64,000 nucleotides of DNA. Source: Arachis hypogaea (Eukaryota > Streptophyta > Magnoliopsida > Fabales > Fabaceae). Of this stretch, positions 36,424 through 48,972 are shown in pieces. The position numbers and the translations under genes were made by a program. The stretch spans positions 66,878,841-66,942,840 of the forward strand of contig NC_092048.1 in assembly GCF_003086295.3 (NCBI RefSeq), written 5' to 3'. The notes beneath the pieces were generated by a model. The model did no database searches. It was given only the letters and a program-made list of their open reading frames with translations, and had not been told where the DNA came from. Positions within the stretch are counted from its first letter, which is position 1. Every line of letters starts with the position of its first letter.

Positions 36424-39400
36424 AACGTTGTGCTTACCCTCGTTCTTTAAATGACGCTATCCTGAGGAGGACACCTAAAGGTGTGCCGTATCGCCTCATC
36501 TTCAGCAGGCTCCTATGTTTTTTTTTTTTCTGATTTTTTCCTTTTTTTTTATACGTTATGCTGACCCTCGTTCTTTAAATGACGCTATCCGAGGAGGCTA
36601 CCTTAAGCCGAGCCGTAATGGCCTCATCTTCGGCAGGCTCATCCGTTTTTTTTTTTTTGTTTTTTTCCAATTTTTCTTTTACGTTGTTCTGACCCTCGTT
36701 CTTTAAATGACGCTATCCCGAGGAGGACACCTAAAGGCGAGCCGTAATGGCCTCATCTCGGCTGGCTCCAGCATTTTTTTTCAGGGTTTTTTTTTAACGT
36801 TGTGCTGACCTCGTTCTTAAATGACGCTATCATGAGGAGAACACCTAAGGCGAGCCGTAATCGCCTCATCTTCAGCGGGCTCCTCCATTTTTTTCCGGTT
36901 TTTCCGTTTTTTTACTACGTTGTGCTGACCCTCGTTCATTAAATGACGCTATCCGAGGAGGACACCTAAAGGCGAGCCGTAATGGCCTCATCTTCGGCAG
37001 GCTCCTCCAATTTTTTTTTTTAAGTTGTGCTGACCCTCGTTCTTTACATGACCCTATCCCGAGGGGATACCTAAAGGAGAGCCGTAATGGCCTCATCTTC
37101 AGCAGGCTCCTTTTTTTCCTATTTTTTCAATTTTTTTTTCTTACGTTTTGCTGACCCTCGTTCTTTAAGTGATGCTATCCCGAGGAGGACACCTAAAGGC
37201 GAGCCTTAATGGCCTCATCTCGGCAGGCTCCTACCGGTTTTTTTTACGTTGTGCTGACCCTTGTTCTTTAAATGACGCTATCCCGAGGAGGACACCTAAA
37301 GGCGAGCCGTAATGGCCTCATCTTCGCAGGCTCCTCCGGTTTTTTTTTTTTGTTTTTTTTTTACGTTGTGCTTGCCCTCGTTCTTTAAATGACGCTATCC
37401 CGAGGAGGACACCTAAAGGCGAGCCGTAATGACCTCATCTTCGGCAGGTTCCTCCGGTTTATTTTTTCGGTTTTTTCTATTTTGTTTTTTACGTTGTGCT
37501 GACCCTCGTTCTTTAAATGACGCTATCCCGAGGAGGAAACCTAAAGGCGAGCCGTAATGGCCTCATCTTCGGCAGGCTCTTCCGGTTTTTTTCAGTTTTT
37601 TTTTACGTTGTGCTGACCCTCGTTCTTTAAATGATGCTATCCCGAGGAGGACACCTAAAGGCGAGCCGTAATGGCCTCATCTTCGGCAAGCTCCTCCAGT
37701 TTTTTTCCATTTTTTTACGTTGTTCTGACCCTCGTTCTTTAAATGACACTATCCCGAGGAGGACACCTAAAGGCGAGCCGTAATGGCCTCATCTTCGGCA
37801 GGCTCATCCGGTTTTTTTTGTTTTTTTTTTTTTGGTTTTTTCTTTAACGTTGTTCTGACCCTCGTTCTTTAAATGACGCTATCCCGAGGATGACACCTAA
37901 AGGCGAGCCGTAATGGCCACATCTTCGGCAGCCTCCTCCGGTTTTTTTTACGTTGTTCTGACCCTCGTTCTTTAAATGACGCTATCCCGAGGAGGACACC
38001 TAAAGGTGAGCTGTAATTGCCTCATCTTCGGCAGGCTCATTCGATTTTTTTTTTTTGTTTTTTTTTCCGGTTTTTCTTTTACGTTGTGCTGACCCTCGTT
38101 CTTTAAATGACGCTATCCTGAGGAGGACACCTAGAGGTGAGCCGTAATCGCCTCATCTTCAGCAGGCTCCTATGTTTTTTTTTCCGGTTTTTTCCTTTTT
38201 TTATACGTTATGCTGACCCTCGTTCTTTAAATGACGCTATCCCGAGGAGGATTCCATAAGGCGAGCCGTAATGGTCTCATCTTTGGCAGGCTCATCCGGT
38301 TTTTTTTTTTGTTTTTTTCCGGTTTTTTATTTTACGTTATTCTGACCCTCGTTCTTTAAATGACGTTATCCCGAGGAGGACACCTAAAGGCGAGCCGTAA
38401 TCGCCTCATCTTCAGCGCGCTCCTCTATTTTTTTTCCGGTTTTTCCGTTTTCTTTACTACGTTGTGCTGACCCTCGTTCATTAAATGACGCTGTCCGAGG
38501 AGGACACCTAAAGGCGAGCTGTAATGGCCTCATCTTCAGAGGCTCCTCCGGTGTTTTTTTTTTTGGTTTTTTTTTACGTTGTGCTTGCCCTCGTTCTTTA
38601 AATGACGCTATCCCGAGGAGGACACCTAAAGGTGAGCCGTAATGGCCTCGTCTTCGGCAGGTTCCTCCGGTTTTATTTTTTTGTTTTTTTTCTGTTTTGT
38701 TTTTTACGTTGTGCTGACCCTCGTTCTTTAAATGACGCTATCCCGAGGAGGAAACCTAAAGGCGAGCCGTAATGGCCTCATCTTCGGCAAGCTCCTCCGG
38801 TTTTTTTCCAGTTTTTTTTACGTTGTTCTGACCCTCGTTCTTTAAATGACGCTATCCCGAGGAGGACACCTAAAGGCGAGCCGTAATGGCCTCATCTTCG
38901 GCAGGCTCATCCGGTTTTTTTTTGTTTTTTTTTTCTGGTTTTTTCTTTAACGTTGTTCTGACCCTCGTTCTTTAAATGACGCTATCCCGAGGAGGACACC
39001 TAAAGGCTAGCCGGTATGGCCTCATCTTCGGCAGCCTCCTCCGGTTTTTTTTTTACGTTGTTCTGACCCTCGTTCTTTAAATGACGCTATCCCGAGGAGG
39101 ACACCTAAAGGCGAGCCGTAATGGCCTCATCTTCGGCAGGCTCATCCGGTTTTTTTTTGGTATTTTTTTCCGGTTTTTTCTTTTACGTTGTTCTGACCTT
39201 CGATCTTTAAATGACGCTATCCCGAGGAGGACACCTAAAGGCGAGCCGTAATGGCCTCATCTTCGGCTGGCTCATCCGGTTTTTTTTGTTTTTTTTTTCT
39301 GGTTTTTCTTTAACGTTGTTCTGACCCTCGTTCTTTAAATGACGCTATCCCGAGGAGGACACCTAAAGGCTAGCCGTATGGCCTCATCTTCGGCAGCCTC

Positions 39401-39665
39401 CTCCGGTTTTTTTTTTTACGTTGTTCTGACCCTCGTTCTTTAAATGACGCTATCCCGAGGAGGACACCTAAAGGCGAGCCGTAATGGCCTCATCTTCGGC
39501 AGGCTCATCCGGTTTTTTTTTTGGTATTTTTTTTCCGGTTTTTCTTTTACGTTGTTCTGACCTTCGATCTTTAAATGACGCTATCCCGAGGAGGACACCT
39601 AAAGGCGAGCCGTAATGGCCTCATCTTCGGCTGGCTCCTCCGTTTTTTTTTTTGGGTTTTTTTTT
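36424..39665 (+). repeat. Higher-order repeat, 3.2 kb (second family), copy 1
   Basis: A 3,242-bp block bounded by aacgttgtgcttaccc. It shares private variants with 39666-42844: aggtgtgccgta (36480 and 39722), ggaggctaccttaagccgag (about 36594 and 39836), ggctccagcat, ctatcatgagg (about 36829 and 40079), aagttgtgctg or its shortened form, and ttcgatcttt. The middle of the block (about 38.09-38.54 kb) differs from copy 2, so the match is not end to end. Confidence 0.85.
38949..39665 (+). repeat. Tandem three-monomer duplication (363 bp)
   Basis: Two adjacent copies of a three-monomer set, 38949-39311 and 39312-39665. Each carries taaaggctagccg (39001 and 39364) and gaccttcgatcttt. The same pair is repeated at 42130-42844, so this local duplication predates the 3.2 kb duplication. 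Confidence 0.87.
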
Positions 39666-42600
39666 AACGTTGTGCTTACCCTCGTTCTTTAAATGACGCT
39701 ATCCTGAGGAGGACACCTAAAGGTGTGCCGTAATCGCCTCATCTTCAGCAGGCTCCTATGTTTTTTTTTTTTCTGATTTTTTCCTTTTTTTTATACGTTA
39801 TGCTGACCCTCGTTCTTTAAATGACGCTATCCCGAGGAGGCTACCTTAAGCCGAGCCGTAATGGCCTCATCTTCGGCAGGCTCATCCGGTTTTTTTTTTT
39901 TTTGTTTTTTTCCAATTTTTCTTTTACGTTGTTCTGACCCTCGTTCTTTAAATGACGCTATCCCGAGGAGGACACCTAAAGGCGAGCCGTAATGGCCTCA
40001 TCTTCGGCTGGCTCCAGCATTTTTTTTTCAGGGTTTTTTTTTTAACGTTGTGCTGACCCTCGTTCTTTAAATGACGCTATCATGAGGAGAACACCTAAAG
40101 GCGAGCCGTAATCGCCTCATCTTCAGCGGGCTCCTCATTTTTTCCGGTTTTTCCGTTTTTTTTACTACGTTGTGCTGACCCTCGTTCATTAAATGACGCT
40201 ATCCGAGGAGGACACCTAAAGGCGAGCCGTAATGGCTCATCTTCGGCAGGCTCCTCCAATTTTTTTTTTTAGTTGTGCTGACCTCGTTCTTTACATGACC
40301 TATCCCGAGGGGATACCTAAAGGAGAGCCGTAATGCCTCATCTTCACAGCTCCTCTTTTTTTCCTATTTTTTCAATTTTTTTTTCTTACGTTTTGCTGAC
40401 CCTCGTTCTTTAAGTGATGCTATCCCGAGGAGGACACCTAAAGGCGAGCCTTAATGGCTCATCTTCGGCAGGCTCCTACCGGTTTTTTTTACGTTGTGCT
40501 GCCCTTGTTCTTTAAATGACGCTATCCCGAGGAGGACACCTAAAGGCGAGCCGTAATGGCCTCATCTTCGCAGGCTCCTCCGGTTTTTTTTTTTTTGTTT
40601 TTTTTTACGTTGTGCTTGCCCTCGTTCTTTAAATGACGCTATCCCGAGGAGGACACCTAAAGGCGAGCCGTAATGACCTCATCTTCGGCAGGTTCCTCCG
40701 GTTTTATTTTTTTCGGTTTTTTTCTATTTTGTTTTTTACGTTGTGCTGACCCTCGTTCTTTAAATGACGCTATCCCGAGGAGGAAACCTAAAGGCGAGCC
40801 GTAATGGCCTCATCTTCGGCAGGCTCTTCCGGTTTTTTTCCAGTTTTTTTTTACGTTGTGCTGACCCTCGTTCTTTAAATGATGCTATCCCGAGGAGGAC
40901 ACCTAAAGGCGAGCCGTAATGGCCTCATCTTCGGCAAGCTCCTCCAGTTTTTTTCCATTTTTTTACGTTGTTCTGACCCTCGTTCTTTAAATGACACTAT
41001 CCCGAGGAGGACACCTAAAGGCGAGCCGTAATGGCCTCATCTTCGGCAGGCTCATCCGGTTTTTTTTTGTTTTTTTTTTTTTGGTTTTTTCTTTAACGTT
41101 GTTCTGACCCTCGTTCTTTAAATGAGCTATCCCGAGGATGACACCTAAAGGCGAGCCGTAATGGCCACATCTTCGGCAGCCTCCTCCGGTTTTTTTTACG
41201 TTGTTCTGACCCTCGTTCTTTAAATGACGCTATCCCGAGGAGGACACCTAAAGGTGAGCTGTAATGGCCTCATCTTCGGCAGGCTCATCCATTTTTTTTT
41301 CCGTTTTTTTTTACGTTGTGCTGACCCTCGTTCTTTAAATGACGCTATCCGAGGAGGACACCTAAGGCGAGCCGTAATGGCCTCATCTTCGCAGGCTCCA
41401 TTTTTTTTTTGTTTTTTTTTTTTACGTTGTGCTGACCCTCGTTCTTTAAATGACGCTATCCCGAGGAGGACACCTAAAGGCGAGCCGTAATGGCCTCATC
41501 TTCAGGCTCTCCTTTTTTTCCGGTTTTTTTTTTACGTTGTTCTGACCCTCGTTCTTTAATGACGCTATCCCGAGGAGGACACCTAAAGGCGAGCCGTAAT
41601 GGCCTCATCTTCGGGCTCCTTTTTTTTTTTTTTTTTTTTTTACGTTGTGCTGACCCTCGTTCTTTAAATGACGCTATCCCGAGGAGGACACCTAAAGGCG
41701 AGCCGTAATGGCCTCATCTTCGGCAGGCTCCTCCGGTTTTTTTTTTTTTTTTTTTTTTACGTTGTGCTTGCCCTCGTTCTTTAAATGACGCTATCCCGAG
41801 GAGGACACCTAAAGGTGAGCCGTAATGGCCTCGTCTTCGGCAGGTTCCTCCGGTTTTATTTTTTTGTTTTTTTTCTGTTTTGTTTTTTACGTTGTGCTGA
41901 CCCTCGTTCTTTAAATGACGCTATCCCGAGGAGGAAACCTAAAGGCGAGCCGTAATGGCCTCATCTTCGGCAAGCTCCTCCGGTTTTTTTCCAGTTTTTT
42001 TACGTTGTTCTGACCCTCGTTCTTTAAATGACGCTATCCCGAGGAGGACACCTAAAGGCGAGCCGTAATGGCCTCATCTTCGGCAGGCTCATCCGGTTTT
42101 TTTTGTTTTTTTTTCTGGTTTTTTTCTTTAACGTTGTTCTGACCCTCGTTCTTTAAATGACGCTATCCCGAGGAGGACACCTAAAGGCTAGCCGTATGGC
42201 CTCATCTTCGGCAGCCTCCTCCGGTTTTTTTTTTACGTTGTTCTGACCCTCGTTCTTTAAATGACGCTATCCCGAGGAGGACACCTAAAGGCGAGCCGTA
42301 ATGGCCTCATCTTCGGCAGGCTCATCCGGTTTTTTTTTTGGTATTTTTTTCCGGTTTTTTCTTTTACGTTGTTCTGACCTTCGATCTTTAAATGACGCTA
42401 TCCCGAGGAGGACACCTAAAGGCGAGCCGTAATGGCCTCATCTTCGGCTGGCTCATCCGGTTTTTTTTGTTTTTTTTTCTGGTTTTTTCTTTAACGTTGT
42501 TCTGACCCTCGTTCTTTAAATGACGCTATCCCGAGGAGGACACCTAAAGGCTAGCCGTATGGCCTCATCTTCGGCAGCCTCCTCCGGTTTTTTTTTTACG

Positions 42601-42844
42601 TTGTTCTGACCCTCGTTCTTTAAATGACGCTATCCGAGGAGGACACCTAAAGGCGAGCCGTAATGGCCTCATCTTCGGCAGGCTCATCCGGTTTTTTTTT
42701 TGGTATTTTTTTCCGGTTTTTTCTTTTACGTTGTTCTGACCTTCGATCTTTAAATGACGCTATCCCGAGGAGGACACCTAAAGGCGAGCCGTAATGGCCT
42801 CATCTTCGGCTGGCTCCTCCGTTTTTTTTTTTGGGTTTTTTTTT
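39666..42844 (+). repeat. Higher-order repeat, 3.2 kb (second family), copy 2
   Basis: 3,179-bp block following copy 1. It repeats the variant order listed for copy 1 and contains the same 363-bp pair near its end (42130-42492 and 42493-42844). A third copy starts at 42845 and keeps the match for only about 550 bp (ggaggctacc near 43014, ctatcatgagg near 43253). Confidence 0.85.
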
Positions 42845-45800
42845 AACGTTGTGCTTACCCTCGTTCTTTAAATGACGCTATCCTGAGGAGGACACCTAAA
42901 GGTGAGCCGTAATCGCCTCATCTTCAGCAGGCTCCTATGTTTTTTTTTTTCTGATTTTTTCTTTTTTTTTATACGTTATGCTGACCCTCGTTCTTTAAAT
43001 GACGCTATCCCGAGGAGGCTACCTTAAGCCGAGCCGTAATGGCCTCATCTTCGGCAGGCTCATCCGGTTTTTTTTTTTGTTTTTTTTCCAGTTTTTTCTT
43101 TTACGTTGTTCTGACCCTCGTTCTTTAAATGACGCTATCCTGAGGAGGACACCTAAAGGCGAGCCGTAATGGCCTCATCTTCGGCTGGCTCCTCCATTTT
43201 TTTTTCAGGGTTATTTTTTTAACGTTGTGCTGACCCTCGTTCTTTAAATGACGCTATCATGAGGAGAACACCTAAAGGCGAGCCGTAATCGCCTCATCTT
43301 CAGCGGGCTCCTCCATTTTTTTCCAGTTTTTCCGTTTTTTTTACTACGTTGTGCTGACCCTCGTTCATTAAATGACGCTATCCCGAGGAGGACACCTAAA
43401 GGAGAGCCGTAATGGCCTCATCTTCGGCAGGCTCCTCCGATTTTTTTTTTTTACGTTGTGCTGACCCTCGTTCTTTAATGACGTTATCCCGAGGAGGACA
43501 CCTAAAGGAGAGCCGTAATGTCCTCATCTTCAGCAGGCTCCTCTTTTTTTCATATTTTTTCTGTTTTTTTTCTTACGTTTTGCTGACCCTCGTTCTTTAA
43601 GTGATGCTATCGCGAGGACGACACCTAAAGGCGAGCCTTAATGGCCTCATCTTCGGCAGGCTCCTCCCGGTTTTTTTTTTACGTTGTGCTGACCCTCGTT
43701 CTTTAAATGATGCTATCCCGAGGAGGACACCTAAAGGCGAGCCGTTATGGCCTCATCTTCGCAGGCTCCTCCGGTTTTTTTTTTTGGTTTTTTTTTTACG
43801 TTGTGCTTGCCCTCGTTCTTTAAATGACGCAATCCCGAGGAGGACAGCTAAAGGCAAGCCGTAATGGCCTCATCTTCGGCAGGCTCCTCCGATTTTTTTT
43901 TTACGTTGTGCTGACCCTCGTTCTTTACATGACGCTATCCCGAGGGGATACCTAAAGGAGAGCCGTAATGGCCTCATCTTCAGCAGGCTCCTCTTTTTTT
44001 CTATTTGTTCCTTTTTTTTTCTTACGTTTTGCTGACCCTCGTTCTTTAAGTGATGCTATCCGAGGAGACACCTAAAGGCGAGCCTTAATGGCCTCATCTT
44101 CGGCAGGATCCTCCCGGTTTTTTTTTACGTTGTGCTGACCCTCGTTCTTTAAATGACGCTATCCCGAGGAGGACACCTAAAGCGAGCCGTAATGGCCTCA
44201 TCTTCGCAGGCTCCTCCGATTTTTATTTTTGGTTTTTTTTTACGTTGTGCTTGCCCGCGTTCTTTAAATGACACTATCCCGAGGAGGACACCTAAAGGTG
44301 AGCCGTAATGGCATCATCTTCGGCAGGTTCCTCCGGTTTTATTTTTTCGGTTTTTTCTGTTTTGTTTTTTACGTTGTGCTGACCCTCGTTCTTTAAATGA
44401 CGCTATCCCGAGGAGGAAACCTAAAGGCGAGCCGTAATGGCCTCATCTTCGGCAGGCTCTTCCGGTTTTTTTTTCAGTTTTTTTTACGTTGTACTGACCC
44501 TCGTTCTTTAAATGATGCTATCCCGAGGAGGACACCTAAAGGCGAGCCTAATGGCCTCATCATCGGCAGGCTCATCCGATTTTTTTTGTTTTTTTTTTCA
44601 GGTTTTTTCTTTAACGTTGTTCTGACCCTCGTTCTTTAAATGACACTATCCCGAGGAGGACACCTAAAGGCGAGCCGTAATGGCCTCATCTTCGGCAGGC
44701 TCATCTGGTTTTTTTTTGGTTTTTTTTCCGATTTTTTCTTTTACGTTGTTCTGACCCTCGTTTTTTAAATGACGCTATCCTGAGGAGGATACCTAGAGGT
44801 GAGCCGTAATCGCCTCATCTTCAGCAGGCTCCTATGTTTTTTTTTTCTGGTTTATTCCTTTTTTTTATACGTTATGCTGACCCTCATTTTTTAAATGACG
44901 CTATCTCGAGGAGGATACCTTAAGGCGAGCCGTAATGGCCTCATCTTCGGCAGGCTCAGCAGGTTTTTTTTGTTTTTTTTCCGGTTTTTTCTTTTACGTT
45001 GTTCTGACCCTCGTTCTTTAAATGACGCTATCCGAGGAGGACACCTAAAGGACAGCCGTAATGGCCTCATCTTCGGCTGGCTCCTCAATTTTTTTTTCAG
45101 GGTTTTTTTTTTAACGTTGTGCTGACCCTCGTTCTTTAAATGACGCTATCCTGAGGAGAACACCTAAAGGCGAGCCGTATTCGCCTCATCTTCAGCGGGC
45201 TCCTCCAATTTTTTTTCCGATTTTTCCGTTTTTTTTACTACGTTGTGCTGACCCTCGTTCATTAAATGACGCTATCCCGAGGTGGACAGCTAAAGGCGAG
45301 CCGTAATGGCCTCATCTTCGGTAGGCTCCTCCAATTTTTTTTTTTTTTCGTTGTGCTGACCCTCGTTCTTTACATGACGCTATCCCGAGGGGGATACCTA
45401 AAGGTGAGCCGTAATGGCCTCATCTTCGGTAGGCTCTTCCGGTTTTTTTCCAATTTTTTTTACGTTGTGCTGACCCTCGTTCTTTAAATGACACTATCCC
45501 GAGGAGGACACCTAAAGGCGAGCCGTAATGGCCTCATCTTCGGCAAGCTCTTCCGATTTTTTTCCAGTTTTTTTACGTTGTTCTGACCCTCGTTCTTTAA
45601 ATGACACTATCCCGAGGAGGACACCTAAAGGCGAGCCATAATGGCCTCATCTTCGGCAGTCTCATCCGGTTTTTTTTTGTTTTCTTTTCTGGTTTTTTCT
45701 TTAAGGTTGTTCTGACCCTCGTTCTTTAAATGACGCTATCCCGAGGAGGACACCTAAAGGCGAGCCGTAATCGCCTCATCTTCAGTGGGCTCCTCCGATT

Positions 45801-47159
45801 TTTTTTCGGTTGTTCCATTTTTTCTACTACGTTGTGCTGACCCTCGTTCATTAAATGACGCTATCCCAAGGAGGACACCTAAAGGCGAGCCGTAATGGCC
45901 TCATCTTCGGCAGGCTCCTCCGATTTTTTTTTTTTTACGTTGTGCTGACCCTCGTTCTTTACATGACGCTATCCCGAGGGGGATACCTAAAGGAGAGCCG
46001 TAATGGCCTCATCTTCAGCAGGCTCCTCTTTTTTTCCTATTTTTTCCGTTTTTTTTTCTTATGTTTTGCTGACCCTCGTTCTTTAAGTGATGCTATCCCG
46101 AGGAGGACACCTAAAGGCGAGCTTTAATGGCCTCATCTTCGGCAGGCTCGTCCCGGTTTTTTTTCTACGTTGTGCTGACCCTCGTTCTTTAAATGACGCT
46201 ATCCCGAGGAGGACACCTAAAGGCGAGCCGTAATGGCCTCATCTTCGTAGGCTCCTCCGGTTTTTTTTTTTTGGTTTTTTTTTACGTTGTGCTTGCCCTC
46301 GTTCTTTAAATGACGCTATCCCGAGGAGGACACCTAAAGTTGAGCCGTAATGGCCTCATCTTCGGCAGGTTCCTCCGGTTTTATTTTTTCGGTTTTTTTC
46401 TGTTTTGTTTTTTACGTTGTGCTGACCATCGTTCTTTAAATGACGCTATCCCGAGGAGGAAACCGAAAGGCAAGCCGTAATGGCCTCATCTTCGGCAGGC
46501 TCTTCCGGTTTTTTTTTTTTCATTTTTTTTACGTTGTGCTGACCCTCGTTCTTTAAATGACGCTATCCCGAGGAGGACACCTAAAGGCGAGCCGTAATGG
46601 CCTCATCTTCGGCAAGCTCCTCTGGTTTTTTTCCAGTTTTTTTACGTTGTTCTGACCCTCGTTCTTTAAATGACGCTATCCCGAGGAGGACACTTAAAGG
46701 CGAGCCGTAATGGCCTCATCTTCGGCAGGCTCATCCGGTTTTTTTTTATTTTTTTGTTTTTTTGGTTTTTTCTTTAACGTTGTTCTGACCCTCGTTCTTT
46801 AAATGACGCTATCCCGAGGAGGACACCTATAGGCGAGCCGTAATGGCCTCATCTTCGGCAGCCTCCTCCGGTTTTTTTTACGTTGTTCTGACCCTCGTTC
46901 TTTAAATGACAGTATCCCAAGGAGGACACCTAAAGGCGAGCCGTAATGGCCTCATCTTCGGCTGGCTCCTCCATTTTTTTTGTTAGGGTTTTTTTTTTTA
47001 ACGTTGTGCTGACCCTCGTTCTTTAAATGACGCTATCCTGAGGAGAACACCTAAAGGCGAGCCGTAATCGCCTCATCTTCAGCGGGCTCCTCCGTTTTTT
47101 TTCCGGTTTTTCCGTTTTTTTTTTACTACATTGTGCTGACCCTCGTTCATTAAATGACG

Positions 47160-47164
47160 CTATT
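47160..47164. repeat. Target-site duplication, left copy (ctatt)
   Basis: Bases ctatt precede the LTR start TGATGTG at 47165. The other side reads ctatc (58065-58069). Four of five match, and the normal monomer has ctatc, so the left copy has probably mutated from c to t since insertion. Confidence 0.75.
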
Positions 47165-48062
47165 TGATGTGCGGAAAACGATCCGACACAAAACTCACCG
47201 GCAAGTGCACCGGGTCGCATCAAGTAATAAAGACTCACGGGAGTGAGGTCGATCCCACAGGGATTGAAGGATTGAGCAATTTTTAGTTTAGTGGTTGATT
47301 TAGTCAAGCGAATTAAGATTTGGTTGAGAGATTTGTGATTAACCGAATTTAACTTGCATAGAAAGTAAAGGAAATGGGTAAATTGCATGAAATTAAAGAG
47401 AGCTGGAATTTAAAGTGCTGAATCTTAAAGAGCAAGAAATTAAATGGCAGAAACTTAGAACGCAAGAAATGTAAATTGCAAAATCTTAAAGTGCAAGAAA
47501 TGTAAACGACTTGAATTGTAAAGGGAATAGGGAGTTGGATTTGCAGAAATTAAACAAGGAAAAGTAAAATTTTAACAAGCAGAGAAATAGAAGATGACTT
47601 GGATTGAATCAGATCTAAAAACAGAATTGTAAATGAGCATGAAAAGTGTTAAACAGAGAAAGTAAAATGAGAATTTAGATCTCAGGACTCAAGAGACTAG
47701 ATAACCGAGTGTAGATCTCAATGCCTTCCTAGATCCAACAAGAACAATTGCAAAAGAATTGTAAATTTTAGAGAAAGTAAATGAAGAAGCAATTAATCAA
47801 AATGGAAATTCAATTATGCAGTAAAATGAAACGGAGAGATCTCAGGATGAGACTGAAACAGATTTCCTTCAATTCTCCAACCCAAGATCCAAGACAAGGA
47901 AAGTAAAGAGTGCTGGGCAAGAACAAGGAAGAAGAGAGATCAATTCTCCTTCCAAATTCTCTTGAATTAAAACAACAATGCCAAGAAATGTAAAGTGAGC
48001 TCTCTACTAAGTGTCCTAATCAAAACCGAAAAGAAAGCTCCCATAAAAACTTAAATCCTATG

Positions 48063-48071
48063 CTATTTATA
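48063..48071 (-). promoter_or_regulatory. Candidate TATA box, 3' LTR
   Basis: TATAAATAG on the minus strand, about 900 bp from the U3 end. The same motif is in all four LTRs. From this LTR, transcription would run out into the satellite to the left. Confidence 0.65.
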
Positions 48072-48350
48072 CACTTTCTTCAAATGGTCTTCAAGCCTTC
48101 AATTGGGCCTTTGCTCTTGATGGAATTGGGTTGATAGAGGCCTTGGTTGATTGCTCTTGGAGTTTGGAGAAGAACAGAATTGAACCGGGTGGAATCATGT
48201 AAGCTTGAGTAAAAGTTTGAGTAAAAGTTTGAGGCAAACTTTTACTCAAACTTTTCACATCAGCCACCCCATTTTGCTGATACCAACGTTTGAGCTAAAG
48301 TTTGGGGTCAAACTTTTGCTCAAACGTTGGCCTCCCCTTGCACACTCATG

Positions 48351-48535
48351 GCGCCAACGTTTGCCAAAAAGTTTGAGGCAAACGTTGGCGCAAGCTTTTG
48401 CTCTCCAGGGTGTGTTGTTCATGGCGCCAACGTTTGCCAAAAAGTTTGAGGCAAACGTTGGCGCAAACTTTTGCTCTCCAGGGTGTTAATTTTTGATGCC
48501 AATGTTTGCCAAAAAGTTTGAGGCAAACGTTGGCT
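48351..48535. repeat. Tandem hairpin repeats in the 3' LTR
   Basis: Three modules 73 bp apart. The first (48351-48365 with 48377-48391) and second (48424-48438 with 48450-48464) have perfect 15-bp arms GCGCCAACGTTTGCC and GGCAAACGTTGGCGC around an 11-nt loop. The third has a one-base mismatch (AATGTTTGCC). Confidence 0.93.
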
Positions 48536-48972
48536 CAAGCTTTTTGCCCAAAAGTTTGCACAAAAGTTTGAGGCAAACTTTTGGTCCAGCTTTTTGCTCC
48601 CTGGTTCATTTTCACTTATTCCAAAAGTTTGAGCTAAAGTTTGAGGCAAACTTTTGCTCAAACTTTTTGTCCTCTCTTCCTCCTAGCCATTCCTTCTTGC
48701 TTCAACCTTTCTCCAAGCTTTCTTCACCTATCATTAATAAACCAAACACATCAAAGCTATGCTCAAAATCATGAGATATTCATTCTTTCATAATATGTGA
48801 CAATTATAGCATAAAACCTCATGAAATTGCATTAATTCATCTATGGTTGATTAAATCAAAGGAAGCATGAAAATCTCCCCAATTAGCTTGCTTATGGCTC
48901 AAGAAAGTGCATAAATCAATTGAAAATAAAAGAAAAAGGCTAGTGAAACTAGGCTAAGATGACTTGTCATCA

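Larger units (their letters stand above)
20521..47164 (+). repeat. Satellite array, block C
   Basis: The longest uninterrupted satellite block, 26.6 kb, in the same orientation as blocks A and B. It holds two clear pairs of 3.2 kb higher-order blocks (20524-26917 and 36424-42844, listed separately). Between about 28.2 and 45 kb many monomers have single-base losses such as ctatccgagg for ctatcccgagg and gacctcg for gaccctcg, with short or scrambled monomers near 28942 and 36040-36400. The last 2 kb (about 45.1-47.1 kb) are again regular. The block ends at the insertion point of the full-length element. No gene is visible. Confidence 0.97.
47165..48972 (-). repeat. 3' LTR of the full-length element (1,808 bp)
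   Basis: Bounded by TGATGTGCGG and gacttgtcatca. It is 51 bp shorter than the 5' LTR because one gagctaaagtttgaggcaaac repeat unit near 48540 is missing. It includes a TATA motif and three hairpin modules. Confidence 0.95.

Noticed and set aside
48205..48774. Frames in the LTR repeat region with KSLRQTF and FGANF-like repeats
   Set aside because: These are translations of the hairpin repeat modules and appear on both strands.
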